A program made the position numbers and the translations under genes. From assembly GCA_030647905.1 (NCBI GenBank), contig JAUSJA010000027.1, forward strand, positions 1-64,000: DNA of 64,000 bases. The letters run 5' to 3'. This DNA comes from Gemmatimonadaceae bacterium. Its GTDB lineage: Bacteria > Gemmatimonadota > Gemmatimonadetes > Gemmatimonadales > Gemmatimonadaceae. This document shows, piece by piece, positions 37,497 through 46,402 of this stretch (its first letter is position 1; each line of letters opens with the position of its first letter). The notes under the pieces are model-generated. The model searched no databases. It worked only from the letters and a program-made list of their open reading frames with translations, and was not told the origin of the DNA.

Positions 37497-37953
37497 GGAG
37501 TTGAGTCTCTGTTGCGCACAGCGCCTCGTTGATTGAATTCGATCTCAAACACTTAAGGAGGAAAAGACAATGGGCTGTTGTAGCGATGTGATGAAACCAA
37601 TCGAAGCGTCTTCGTGCTGTACCCCGCAAGACACGGCGGCACACGCTGCGCGAGCGATGCGCGATTCAGGTTGCGGCTGCGCGCCCGTGGTTGAGGATAC
37701 AGAAAACCTCAAGCTGGCCGGCGTCGTCACCGAGCGCGACGTGTGTTGCGGCGTGGCGGCTGAGGACCGCCGTGCTTCCGAAGTTCGCGTCGAAGAGATT
37801 ATGCGACCCTCGTCTGCTTGTTGTGCCGCAGATGAGCCGGTTGAAGAAACGCGCCGGAAACTCCACGAGCATCGCACGACGAGCTTGCCCGTTGTGGACA
37901 AAGCGGGCTGTTGCTGCGGCACAGTCAGCATTCACAGTCTTGAGAGATCATAA
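37497..37953 (+). repeat. Copy 1 of a duplicated segment including the CBS gene
   Basis: From GGAGTTGA at 37497 the sequence closely matches 55365 onward, through the end of an upstream reading frame (GVESLLRTAPR-stop versus GVDALLRTVPC-stop), a ribosome-binding region and the CBS gene. Upstream of 37497 and 55365 the sequences are unrelated, so the left edge of the duplicated unit is sharp. Copy 2 carries a 79-bp internal deletion. Confidence 0.85.
37570..37953 (+). CDS. Cysteine-pair-rich CBS-domain protein
   Basis: 127 residues forming a CBS pair (SDVMKPIEA, CAPVVEDTENLKLAGVVTERD, then VEEIMRPSS and TSLPVVDKAG). Thirteen cysteines, nearly all adjacent or close: C3-C4, C16-C17, C35/C37, C59-C60, C84-C85, C114-C116. 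Ordinary CBS proteins bind adenosine nucleotides and have few Cys, so a metal- or redox-sensing role seems likely. Good site TTAAGGAGG before ATG. It follows the VKOR fusion, a thiol-oxidising context. A damaged second copy is at 55439. Confidence 0.85.
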   Translation: MGCCSDVMKPIEASSCCTPQDTAAHAARAMRDSGCGCAPVVEDTENLKLAGVVTERDVCCGVAAEDRRASEVRVEEIMRPSSACCAADEPVEETRRKLHEHRTTSLPVVDKAGCCCGTVSIHSLERS

Positions 37954-38058
37954 AGCACGGGATGACGCCGATGTGTCGCCACGTTTGTCGGGCACGCGGC
38001 GAGCTTGCGCCTGGGGCGTGGAAATAAGTTTGAGAAGACCATGTGGAGGAGGCCAGGC

Positions 38059-39531
38059 ATGTCAGCCATGAGCGTGACACCCCAGACGGCGCAGTTCGGA
38101 GTGATCGGCCTCGGCGTGATGGGCGAGAACCTTGCGCTCAACATGGAGGACCATGGCTACCGCGTGGCGCTCTGGACCCACACTGAGGGGAAGGTCGAGC
38201 GCTTCCTCGAGAACAGCGGCGCGAGCCGGCAGTGGGTCGGCACGCGGACGCTCGAGGAGTTCACGGCGGCGCTCGTTCCGCCCCGCCGCATCCTGCTGAT
38301 GGTCAAGGCCGGCGAGCCCGTGGACGAGATGCTCGATCGGCTGGCGCCGCTCCTCTCTCGCGGCGATGTGGTGATTGACGGTGGCAACTCATTCTTCCGT
38401 GACACGCAGCGGCGCGAGGCCGCCATGCGCGCACGCGGGATCTACCTCGTCGGGATGGGCGTTTCCGGCGGCGAGGAGGGCGCGCGCTACGGTCCGTCGC
38501 TGATGCCGGGCGGCGCGCGCGCGGCGTACGATCTGCTGCGCCCGGTGCTCGAGTCGATCGCCGCGAAGACGGAGTCCGGTCCGTGCGTGACCTACGTCGG
38601 GCCGGACGGCGCCGGCCACTTCGTGAAGATGGTGCACAACGGCATCGAGTACGGCCTCATGCAGGCAATCGCCGAGGCGTACGACCTGCTCCGCCGGGGG
38701 ATGGGCCTCCCGGCGGAGGAAGTGGCCGGCATCTTCGCCGGGTGGAACCGCGGGCCCCTCGAGTCCTACTTGATCGAGGTCGCGGCGCAGGTGCTCGGCG
38801 CGCGGGATCCCGAGACGGGGAACCCGTTGGTCGAGATGATCCTCGACCAAGCCGGACAGAAGGGCACCGGGAAGTGGACGGCGCAGTCGGCGCTCGACCT
38901 CGGCGTTCCGATCCCGACGATCGCGGCGGCGATCGATGCGCGGATGATGTCAGGCATGAAGGGCGAGCGCGTGACCGCCAGCACCTTGCTCGCGAGCGCG
39001 ACCACGGGCCGCATTACGGGCGACGCGAGCGAAATGGTCGCCGCCGTCCACGACGCCCTCCGCGGTGCGATGGTCTGCGCCTACGCGCAGGGGATGAGCC
39101 TGCTCCGTGTGGCCTCCACCGGGTACGGCTGGGGCGTCGACCTGCAAGAGATCGCGCGCATCTGGAAGGGCGGCTGCATCATCCGCGCGCGGTTGCTCGA
39201 CACGCTCATGCACGCATTCGAGCGCGCGCCCGATCTGCCGAACCTGCTGCTCGACATCGACGTCCGTCCGTTGCTGTCGGAGGCGGAGAGCGGGTGGCGG
39301 TGCACGGTGGCGGCGGCGGTCGCGGCGGGCGTTCCCGTGCCGGCGATGTCGGCCGCCCTCGCGTACTTCGACAGCTATCGCAGCGCGCGGCTGCCGCAGA
39401 ACCTCACGCAGGCCCAGCGTGACTTCTTCGGCGCGCACACGTACGAGCGCGTGGATCGGCCGGACGCCGGGTTCGTGCACACCGACTGGCGAAGTGTGAT
39501 CGAGCAGTCCGCACAAGGGGAACCGCGATGA
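38059..39531 (+). CDS. gnd: 6-phosphogluconate dehydrogenase, decarboxylating
   Basis: Oxidises 6-phosphogluconate to ribulose 5-phosphate, CO2 and NADPH. 490 residues (long form, as in E. coli). Visible: GVIGLGVMGENLALNM near the start, VIDGGNSFFRDTQRR, GVSGGEEGARYGPSLMPGG, catalytic GHFVKMVHNGIEYG, KGTGKWT, and the C-terminal FFGAHTYER. ATG 38059 is preceded by GGAGGAGG six bases upstream. zwf overlaps its stop by ATGA, so the two oxidative pentose-phosphate enzymes are made together. Confidence 0.96.
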   Translation: MSAMSVTPQTAQFGVIGLGVMGENLALNMEDHGYRVALWTHTEGKVERFLENSGASRQWVGTRTLEEFTAALVPPRRILLMVKAGEPVDEMLDRLAPLLSRGDVVIDGGNSFFRDTQRREAAMRARGIYLVGMGVSGGEEGARYGPSLMPGGARAAYDLLRPVLESIAAKTESGPCVTYVGPDGAGHFVKMVHNGIEYGLMQAIAEAYDLLRRGMGLPAEEVAGIFAGWNRGPLESYLIEVAAQVLGARDPETGNPLVEMILDQAGQKGTGKWTAQSALDLGVPIPTIAAAIDARMMSGMKGERVTASTLLASATTGRITGDASEMVAAVHDALRGAMVCAYAQGMSLLRVASTGYGWGVDLQEIARIWKGGCIIRARLLDTLMHAFERAPDLPNLLLDIDVRPLLSEAESGWRCTVAAAVAAGVPVPAMSAALAYFDSYRSARLPQNLTQAQRDFFGAHTYERVDRPDAGFVHTDWRSVIEQSAQGEPR

Positions 39532-41102
39532 GCGTGACCGTGCGGGCTGTCACTCGCGAGACCGCCGAGGATGCGCCGTCTCCGCGTGCCGAGTCGTGCA
39601 CGGTGATCATCTTCGGCGCGACGGGAGACCTGACGCAGCGGAAGCTCATGCTCGCGCTCTACGGTCTGCAGTGCGTCGGCGAATTGAGCAACCGGTGCGA
39701 GGTGATCGGCACGGGGCGGACGCCGCTGTCCGGGGAGGAATTCCGCGCCCGCATGCGCGAGGCCGCCGCGGCGTCGCGGGACGGGAGCGACGCGGACGAC
39801 CCCCGCTGGCGGGAGTTCGAGCAACGGCTGCGTTACCTCGCCGGCGACCCAAACGACCCCGCCTTCTATCCGGAGCTCGCGGCCGAGCTCGAGGCCCGGC
39901 GGCAGGACGGCGCGAGCCCGAACTACCTGTTCTACGTCGCGACCCCGGCCTCGTTGGCGCGGCCGATCATCGAGGGGCTCGGCACCGCCGGCCTGGCGCG
40001 CAACGCTCACGGCTGGTCGCGCATCGTTCTCGAGAAGCCGTTTGGCCGCGACCTCGAGTCGGCGCGCGAGCTGAACCTCGTCGTCAACGATGTGTTCCCC
40101 GAGGACGCGGTCTTCCGCATCGACCACTACCTCGGGAAGGAGACCGTTCAGAACCTCCTCGTGTTCCGCTTCGGCAACTCGATCTTCGAGCCGGTGTGGA
40201 ACCGCAACTACGTCGAGTACGTCGAGATCACGGCCGCCGAGGAGCTCGGCGTCGAGCACCGGGCTGCGTTCTACGAGGAGACGGGTGCACTGCGCGACAT
40301 GGTCGCGAACCACCTGCTGCAGCTCCTGACCCTTACCGCGATGGAGCCGCCCGCAGCCTTCGACGCCGACGCGGTGCGCGGCCAGAAGGTGGAGGTGCTG
40401 CGGGCGATGCCGCCGATGACCGTCGAGGAGGTGCTGCGGCGGACAGTGCGCGGCCAGTACAGAGCGGGGACGGTCGGGGGGATACCAGTCCCGGGCTACC
40501 GCGACGAGCCCGGCGTGAGCAGGACCTCTCTCGTGGAGACCTTCGCCGCCATCGAGTTTCACGTCGATAACTGGCGCTGGGCGGGGGTGCCCTTCTACGT
40601 GCGCGCCGGGAAGCGGCTTGGGCGCAAGATGACGGAGATCATGGTCCACTTCCGGCGGACACCGCAGACGCTTTTCGCGAGCACGCTCGCGGCGGGCAGG
40701 GAGCCGAATCTGATCACGCTCCGGATCCAGCCAGGCGAAGGTATCACCATCACCTTCGCGGCCAAGCAGCCCGGCTCGGAGATGCGGCCGCTCCCCGTCG
40801 AGGCGGAGTTCGCCTACGCGAAGAGCTTCCCGTCGGAGCTGCCGGACGCGTACGCGACGCTCCTGCTCGACGCGATGCGCGGCGATGGGACGCTCTTCAC
40901 GCGCCGCGACGAGGTGGAGGCCGCGTGGCGCATCATCACTCCGATCGAAGAGGCCTGGGCGCGCCTCCCTCCTCCACCCTTCCCGAATTACGCCGCCGGG
41001 AGCGACGGGCCTGCGGAGGTCCAGGCGCTGATGCACGGCCGCGCCTGTCACGCGTGGTGCGCAATCGAACCGACGGCTTGTCCGGGATCGCCCGGCTCAT
41101 GA
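39528..41102 (+). CDS. zwf: Glucose-6-phosphate 1-dehydrogenase
   Basis: First step of the oxidative pentose-phosphate route, glucose 6-phosphate to 6-phosphogluconolactone with NADP. 524 residues. Nucleotide motif IIFGATGDLTQRKL near residue 28, EKPFGRD, catalytic RIDHYLGKE near 200 and NWRWAGVPFYVRAGKRL are intact. The start overlaps gnd. No 6-phosphogluconolactonase gene is adjacent, unless the short frame that follows is a relic of another pathway gene. Confidence 0.96.
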   Translation: MSVTVRAVTRETAEDAPSPRAESCTVIIFGATGDLTQRKLMLALYGLQCVGELSNRCEVIGTGRTPLSGEEFRARMREAAAASRDGSDADDPRWREFEQRLRYLAGDPNDPAFYPELAAELEARRQDGASPNYLFYVATPASLARPIIEGLGTAGLARNAHGWSRIVLEKPFGRDLESARELNLVVNDVFPEDAVFRIDHYLGKETVQNLLVFRFGNSIFEPVWNRNYVEYVEITAAEELGVEHRAAFYEETGALRDMVANHLLQLLTLTAMEPPAAFDADAVRGQKVEVLRAMPPMTVEEVLRRTVRGQYRAGTVGGIPVPGYRDEPGVSRTSLVETFAAIEFHVDNWRWAGVPFYVRAGKRLGRKMTEIMVHFRRTPQTLFASTLAAGREPNLITLRIQPGEGITITFAAKQPGSEMRPLPVEAEFAYAKSFPSELPDAYATLLLDAMRGDGTLFTRRDEVEAAWRIITPIEEAWARLPPPPFPNYAAGSDGPAEVQALMHGRACHAWCAIEPTACPGSPGS

Positions 41103-41335
41103 GCGCGCCCCGGCGGCAGGGACGTTACGCACTCGACCCCGACGTACTCTCCGGCTCCCCGCCGGCCGACCTGGCCATCGCCGGCATCGGCGACCTGCTG
41201 GCCTACGATCTGCCTACGTTGCTCGACGCGGCCACCGGCGTGGCCGCGACGCGCAGGAGGGACGCATGCACCCGACCCAACGACTCCCAACAGGAACCAC
41301 GGACGGGCGGTCTTATCACGGGAGTCGACCCATGA
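41099..41335 (+). CDS. Short ORF coupled to zwf, possibly a truncated gene
   Basis: 78 residues, ATG overlapping the zwf stop (ATGA). The first 50 residues look like real protein (QGRYALDPDVLSGSPPADLA, IAGIGDLLAYDLPTLLDAA), then the text becomes low-quality and runs into the start of the acetate kinase gene. This suggests the 5' part of an operon gene whose remainder was lost when the acetate kinase gene was joined here. The original function is not recognised. Confidence 0.4.
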   Translation: MSAPRRQGRYALDPDVLSGSPPADLAIAGIGDLLAYDLPTLLDAATGVAATRRRDACTRPNDSQQEPRTGGLITGVDP

Positions 41336-42534
41336 AATCTGCGTTGCCCTGCGTCCTGACGATCAACGGCGGCTCGTCGAGCATCCGATTCGCGGTGTAT
41401 GAGGCAGGCGACACGCCGCGGCGGCGGCTCGATGGGAAGATCGATCGCATCGGTTTGAGCGGCACGAATTTGATCGTCAACGATCCGGCTGGAACACCGC
41501 AGGTCTCCCGCCGCCTTGCCGCAGCCGACCACCGAACGGCGGTAGGTTTTCTGCTGGACTGGCTGGAGGCGCAGCCGGTCTTCGCGTCGGTGAAAGCGGT
41601 GGGACATCGCGTGGTGCATGGCATGAAGCATTCCGAACCGGAGCGGGTCACGCCGACGCTACTCGCGGAACTGCACCGCATCACGCCGTATGCCCCCGAT
41701 CACCTGCCGCGCGAGATCACACTGATCGAGGCGTTCAGGCGGCGGCATCCAAAACTGCCCCAAGTGGCGTGCTTTGACACCGCGTTTCACCGCACCATGC
41801 CGCGGGTCGCCAAGTTACTGCCGATCCCGCGGCGCTATGCGGCCGAGGGCGTCGAGCGCTACGGCTTCCACGGCCTGTCCTACGCCTCTTTGATGGAGGA
41901 ACTCGGCCGCCTCGATCCCGCGGCCACGAAGGGTCGTGTGATCCTCGCGCATCTCGGCAATGGCGCCAGCCTGGCCGCCGTGCGCCACGGCAAGAGCATC
42001 GACACCAGCATGGGCTTCACGCCCACGGCAGGATTGGTGATGAGCACGCGCACGGGAGACCTGGATCCCGGCCTGGTATACTACCTGGCACGCACCGAGC
42101 GCATGAGCGCGGCGCGATTTCAGCAGATGGCGAACCACGAATCCGGGTTGCTTGGAGTTTCCGGGACCAGCTCGGACCTGCACGACTTGCTTGCGCACGA
42201 AGCCGGTGACGGGCGGGCGGCGGAAGCCGTGGCGCTGTTTTGTTATCAGGCCAAAAAGTGGATCGGCTCCTTCGCTGCCGCGCTCGGTGGATTGGACACG
42301 CTCGTCTTCGCAGGCGGCATCGGCGAAAACGCGCCGCTTATCCGGGAGCGGATCTGCGATGGACTCGGCTTTCTCGGCATCGAACTACACCAGAAGCGCA
42401 ATGCGAAGAACGCACCGGTGATTTCGCCGGACGCCGGTCGCGTCATTGTACGGGTCATCCGCACGGACGAGGAGCTCATGATCGCGCGGTCGGTCATCCG
42501 CGTCCGCAAGCTCGGCTCAATTCGGGGAACATGA
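41332..42534 (+). CDS. ackA: Acetate kinase (second copy)
   Basis: 400 residues. Motifs [68 protein letters not shown] and FAGGIGENAPLI show an intact ASKHA active site. It differs from the copy at 25536 (NGGSSS and GLSYA here, NAGSST and GTSHR there), so it is a separate lineage rather than a recent duplicate. ATG 41332 (GGGAG upstream) gives the usual N-terminus; ATG 41266 has a stronger AGGAGG and would add 22 residues. It is near phosphoketolase and would turn that enzyme's acetyl-phosphate into ATP. Confidence 0.92.
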   Translation: MKSALPCVLTINGGSSSIRFAVYEAGDTPRRRLDGKIDRIGLSGTNLIVNDPAGTPQVSRRLAAADHRTAVGFLLDWLEAQPVFASVKAVGHRVVHGMKHSEPERVTPTLLAELHRITPYAPDHLPREITLIEAFRRRHPKLPQVACFDTAFHRTMPRVAKLLPIPRRYAAEGVERYGFHGLSYASLMEELGRLDPAATKGRVILAHLGNGASLAAVRHGKSIDTSMGFTPTAGLVMSTRTGDLDPGLVYYLARTERMSAARFQQMANHESGLLGVSGTSSDLHDLLAHEAGDGRAAEAVALFCYQAKKWIGSFAAALGGLDTLVFAGGIGENAPLIRERICDGLGFLGIELHQKRNAKNAPVISPDAGRVIVRVIRTDEELMIARSVIRVRKLGSIRGT

Positions 42535-42620
42535 AGCATGAGAACCAAGGATAAGCGGCCCGACGGCCAGCGGCCTGAACCGCCCCTATGAAGACCACCC
42601 TGAAACGTCCACTCGCTGAG

Positions 42621-42688
42621 CGGCGCCATCACCCCGGAAGTCATCGACGTTCCAGCTGTTCTGCACGCGCCGCGGGCCGCCTTTCCTC
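42621..42688 (+). repeat. 68-bp segment shared with 55750-55819
   Basis: Both segments encode the same kind of protein tail: GAITPEVIDVPAVLHAP here and [17 protein letters not shown] in the other. They are about 80 percent alike with a small indel. This appears to be the 3' end of a lost gene left at two sites of the island. The rest of the 42535-42783 gap shows no gene. Confidence 0.6.
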
Positions 42689-42783
42689 CAAGAGTGATTC
42701 ATGATTTCTGACGGTACCTCGATCCAGACCCCACATCCCTTTGACGCGGCGCGCACGTCGAAATGGAACGACGCGGTGGATGT

Positions 42784-43218
42784 ATGACGTTGGACCGTCA
42801 GCTCGTGTTGCTGCTTGTTCTCCCGATTCCGATTGCGTCCATCGCGTGGACCGTGACGCACGAAGAAATGTTTCGCGAGCCTCGCGAGTGGTGCGCCGCG
42901 AAAAGCAAAACGTGCCGGCGCCTATACTTGCGCAAGTTCTTCTACCTGTTCACGTGCGAGTATTGCTTCAGTCACTACGTCACCGCCCTCTTCCTGTTCA
43001 TCACCCGTTACAAGCTGCTGTTCGATGACTGGCGAGGCTATCTCGTCGCAGGTTTCTCGCTGGTAGGGCTGGCCAACGTCTACATGAGCTTCTTTGGCAG
43101 CTTGCGCCTGGAGATTCGGGAAGATCGGATGGAAATCGCAGCAGCGGAGTCGAGAGAACGCACTGAAGTCAGGAATGCGCAGAACGACCCCGAAAATCTG
43201 CGTGGCCCTGCGTCGTGA
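42784..43218 (+). CDS. Small membrane protein upstream of phosphoketolase, unknown function
   Basis: 144 residues with a hydrophobic start ([16 protein letters not shown]), a cysteine-bearing middle ([29 protein letters not shown]), another hydrophobic stretch ([20 protein letters not shown]) and a charged tail. The CEYCFSHY motif resembles the cysteine pair of DUF1360-type membrane proteins. Its stop overlaps the phosphoketolase GTG (GTGA), so they are coupled. Confidence 0.65.
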   Translation: MTLDRQLVLLLVLPIPIASIAWTVTHEEMFREPREWCAAKSKTCRRLYLRKFFYLFTCEYCFSHYVTALFLFITRYKLLFDDWRGYLVAGFSLVGLANVYMSFFGSLRLEIREDRMEIAAAESRERTEVRNAQNDPENLRGPAS

Positions 43219-45599
43219 AACCCAACACACTCACGCCGGAACTGCTCCACCAGATGGACGCCTACTGGCGCGCCGCCAACTATCTGTCGGTCGGCCAGAT
43301 CTATCTGTACGACAATCCGCTGCTGAAGCGGCCGCTGACGCTTGCGGATGTGAAGCACATGCTGCTCGGACATTGGGGCACGACCCCCGGGCAGAACTTC
43401 ATTTATGTGCACTTGAACCGGGTCATCAAGAAATACGACCTCGATATGATTTACGTGTCGGGCCCCGGGCATGGTGGCCCGGCCGTGGTGGGCAACACGT
43501 ACCTCGAGGGCACGTACAGCGAGGTCTATCCCGACATCAGTCAGGATGAGGCCGGGCTGCGGAAGCTCTTTCTTCAGTTTTCGTTTCCCGGCGGCATTCC
43601 CAGTCATGCTTCACCGGAGACGCCTGGCTCCATTCACGAGGGCGGCGAGTTGGGCTATTCGCTCAGCCATTCGTTCGGGGCCGTGTTCGACAATCCCGAT
43701 CTCGTCGTCGCCTGCGTCGTCGGCGATGGCGAAGCGGAAACCGGACCGCTGGCCACGGCGTGGCACGCCAACAAGTTTCTCGATCCGGCCACCGATGGCG
43801 CGGTGCTGCCGATCCTGCATCTCAACGGCTACAAGATTGCCAACCCGACGATCCTCGCGCGCATCACCCACGAGGAATTGGAACAGCTGCTGCGCGGCTA
43901 CGGGTGGACGCCGTATTTCGTCGAGGGGCATGAGCCCGCGTTGATGCACGAGGCCATGGCCGTGACGCTCGACACGGCGGTGGAGCAGATCAGGCAGATC
44001 CAGCAGGACGCGCGCGTGAACGGCAATACCGTGCGTCCGCGCTGGCCGATGATCGTCCTCAATTCGCCCAAGGGCTGGACGGGGCCGAAGATGGTTGATG
44101 GCCAGCAGATCGAAGGCACGTTCCGTTCGCACCAGGTGCCGCTCTCTGATCCGGCCACGCATCCCGAACACCTCGAGCTGTTGCAGGATTGGCTGAAGAG
44201 CTACAAGCCGGAACAGCTCTTCGATGAGCAGGGACGTCTAAGACCGGAACTGGCGGACCTTGCACCCAAGGGCGACCGACGCATGGGGGCGAATCCCCAC
44301 GCCAACGGCGGCCTGCTGCTCCGCGACCTGCGGATGCCGGATTTCCGCGACTACGCGGTGGACGTACCCTCGCCGGGGGTGCTCGGCATCGGCGACACGC
44401 ATGTGCTCGGGCGTTTTCTGCGTGACGTGATAAGACTGAACGGGGAGCAGCGCAATTTCCGCATTTTTGGTCCCGACGAAACGCTCTCTAACGGCTTGGA
44501 AGCCGTGTTTGAGCAGACCAACCGCCAATGGGACGCCGCGATCGCGCCGAACGACGAATTTCTCGCGCCCAGTGGTCGCGTGATGGAAATGCTCAGCGAG
44601 CACCAATGCGAGGGCTGGCTCGAGGGCTACCTGCTCACCGGGCGGCATGGACTCTTCAACTGCTACGAAGCGTTCATCCACATCGTCGATTCGATGTTCA
44701 ACCAGCACGCAAAGTGGCTGAAGGTCACATCACATCTGCCGTGGCGGCGGAAGATCGCCTCGCTGAACTACCTGCTGGCCTCGCACGTCTGGCGCCAGGA
44801 TCACAACGGCTTCACGCATCAGGATCCCGGTTTCATCGACCTCGTCATGAACAAGAAGGCCGAGGTCGTGCGTGTGTACCTGCCGCCGGATGCAAACTGC
44901 CTGTTGTCGGTGATGGACCACTGCCTGCGCAGTCGACATTACGTGAATGTCGTGATCGCGGGCAAACATCCCGCGCCGCAATGGCTGACGATGGACGCCG
45001 CCGTCAAGCACTGCACTGCGGGCATCGGCATCTGGCAGTGGGCCAGCAACGACCAGGGCGTTGCGCCCGACGTGGTCATGGCCTGCTGTGGCGACGTGCC
45101 CACGCTGGAGACGCTTGCCGCCGTGTCCATTCTGCGCGAGCATCTGCCCAACCTGAAAATCCGTGTGGTCAATGTCATCGACCTCATGAAGCTACAGCCG
45201 CAAATCGAGCATCCGCACGGGTTGAGCGACATGGATTTCGACGAACTGTTCACCAGGGACACGCCGGTCATCTTCGCCTTTCATGGCTACCCATGGTTGA
45301 TCCACCGGCTGACATACCGCCGCACCAACCACGATAACATTCACGTCCGCGGTTACAAGGAAGAGGGCACCATCACCACGCCCTTCGACATGACGGTGCT
45401 CAACGATCTGGACCGCTTCCACCTCGTGATGGACACCATCGACCGCCTGCCGCAGACCGGCGACACGGGCATCTACTTGAAGCAGCAGCTCAAGGACAAG
45501 CTGATCGAGCACAAGCAATACATCAACACATTCGGACAGGACATGCCGGACATCCGCAATTGGAAGTGGGGCGCGACCAACGCAGGCATCCCGGCGTAA
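43215..45599 (+). CDS. xfp: Xylulose-5-phosphate / fructose-6-phosphate phosphoketolase
   Basis: Thiamine-diphosphate enzyme splitting xylulose 5-phosphate or fructose 6-phosphate with phosphate into acetyl-phosphate plus a triose or tetrose phosphate. 794 residues, the normal length. Signatures [11 protein letters not shown], the [15 protein letters not shown] motif, the TPP motif [28 protein letters not shown] and [10 protein letters not shown] are all present. GTG start overlaps the small membrane protein gene. With acetate kinase this forms a bifid-type shunt. Confidence 0.97.
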   Translation: MKPNTLTPELLHQMDAYWRAANYLSVGQIYLYDNPLLKRPLTLADVKHMLLGHWGTTPGQNFIYVHLNRVIKKYDLDMIYVSGPGHGGPAVVGNTYLEGTYSEVYPDISQDEAGLRKLFLQFSFPGGIPSHASPETPGSIHEGGELGYSLSHSFGAVFDNPDLVVACVVGDGEAETGPLATAWHANKFLDPATDGAVLPILHLNGYKIANPTILARITHEELEQLLRGYGWTPYFVEGHEPALMHEAMAVTLDTAVEQIRQIQQDARVNGNTVRPRWPMIVLNSPKGWTGPKMVDGQQIEGTFRSHQVPLSDPATHPEHLELLQDWLKSYKPEQLFDEQGRLRPELADLAPKGDRRMGANPHANGGLLLRDLRMPDFRDYAVDVPSPGVLGIGDTHVLGRFLRDVIRLNGEQRNFRIFGPDETLSNGLEAVFEQTNRQWDAAIAPNDEFLAPSGRVMEMLSEHQCEGWLEGYLLTGRHGLFNCYEAFIHIVDSMFNQHAKWLKVTSHLPWRRKIASLNYLLASHVWRQDHNGFTHQDPGFIDLVMNKKAEVVRVYLPPDANCLLSVMDHCLRSRHYVNVVIAGKHPAPQWLTMDAAVKHCTAGIGIWQWASNDQGVAPDVVMACCGDVPTLETLAAVSILREHLPNLKIRVVNVIDLMKLQPQIEHPHGLSDMDFDELFTRDTPVIFAFHGYPWLIHRLTYRRTNHDNIHVRGYKEEGTITTPFDMTVLNDLDRFHLVMDTIDRLPQTGDTGIYLKQQLKDKLIEHKQYINTFGQDMPDIRNWKWGATNAGIPA

Positions 45600-45650
45600 A
45601 CCGGGCAGGCGCCAGTGCGTGGGCCATCTGAAGACAATTAAGGAGACGCG

Positions 45651-46031
45651 ATGAAAACGAGCGTTATTGAAGTGCACGACATGCTATCTGTATTGAGCGT
45701 CGACGAAGTGGAAAAGCGGCTTGGCGAGGTGCCGGGTGTCGAAAGCGCCACCGTGAATTTCGCTGCGGGAAACGCCACCGTGCGCTACGACGAAACCCGA
45801 CTCAGAGTCGCCGATATCAAGGTGATCGTGCACCAACGCGGGCATCAGTCCGCAGACGAATCCCTACCCAATCATGTGAGCGAACACGAGCCCACACGCG
45901 AGCGTGCTGTAGTGCCAACGCCGGACGCTGCGCCGGCCTCCGCTTCAATCCCAGCAGCCACTGTACCCCAAGCTTCCACGGTCGCACCCGCCGCCGTACC
46001 CGCGCCCGCCGCTTCCGCAGGCGGCGGATGA
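45651..46031 (+). CDS. Stand-alone HMA-like domain without CxxC, duplicate of the ATPase N-terminus
   Basis: 126 residues. The first 75 match the N-terminus of the ATPase at 46403 almost residue for residue ([43 protein letters not shown]). The fold is that of a heavy-metal-associated domain, but the metal site GMTCxxC is replaced by HDMLSVL, so no cysteine is available. A Pro/Ala-rich linker ends in AGGG and a stop where the ATPase copy continues. The upstream AATTAAGGAG is duplicated as well. It may be a regulator or decoy of the pump, or a leftover of tandem duplication. Confidence 0.72.
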   Translation: MKTSVIEVHDMLSVLSVDEVEKRLGEVPGVESATVNFAAGNATVRYDETRLRVADIKVIVHQRGHQSADESLPNHVSEHEPTRERAVVPTPDAAPASASIPAATVPQASTVAPAAVPAPAASAGGG

Positions 46032-46197
46032 TTCAACCATTCGTTCGCGGCTTGCCGTCGACACGTCACTGCGCCAGTTCGTTCTCGACATAATCGACTT
46101 CATGCCGACCGAGCATCGCGAAATTATGCGCGCGATGTTGCCGCCAGTTTCTGCCAAGACCGGAGTTCCCTCAACCCTCACACCAGCGAAGAAACCC

Positions 46198-46350
46198 ATG
46201 ACCAAATCTACGCCGAAAGCACCGTCCAAGCCTGCTGCCAAGAAGGATTCAATGGCGGGAATGGATCACAGCAAGATGCCTGGGATGAAAATGCCCGCCG
46301 ACACGGCGAAGACACCGCTGGCGAAGAAGTCGACTGGGCGTGGAGGGTGA
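46198..46350 (+). CDS. Small Lys/Met-rich peptide with GMDHSKM motif
   Basis: 50 residues from ATG 46198 (an upstream in-frame ATG at 46102 would add 32 less convincing residues). Lys/Pro/Ala-rich start (STPKAPSKPAAKKDS), then MAGMDHSKMPGMKMP and a basic tail. The MDHSKM-type motif is known from copper-resistance proteins such as PcoA/CopB Met-His repeats. A second small ORF with PGMDHSKMNMG is at 63430. No signal peptide is obvious. It lies between the two HMA copies. Confidence 0.5.
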   Translation: MTKSTPKAPSKPAAKKDSMAGMDHSKMPGMKMPADTAKTPLAKKSTGRGG

Positions 46351-46402
46351 AAGCGACGGCCAATATGGTTGTGAAGGGTGCGAAGACAGTTAAGGAGGTA
46401 CG

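Noticed and set aside
39375-41051. Very long minus-strand open frame across zwf
   Set aside because: Mirror image of a well-recognised plus-strand gene in high-GC DNA; the protein is Arg/His-rich and resembles nothing.
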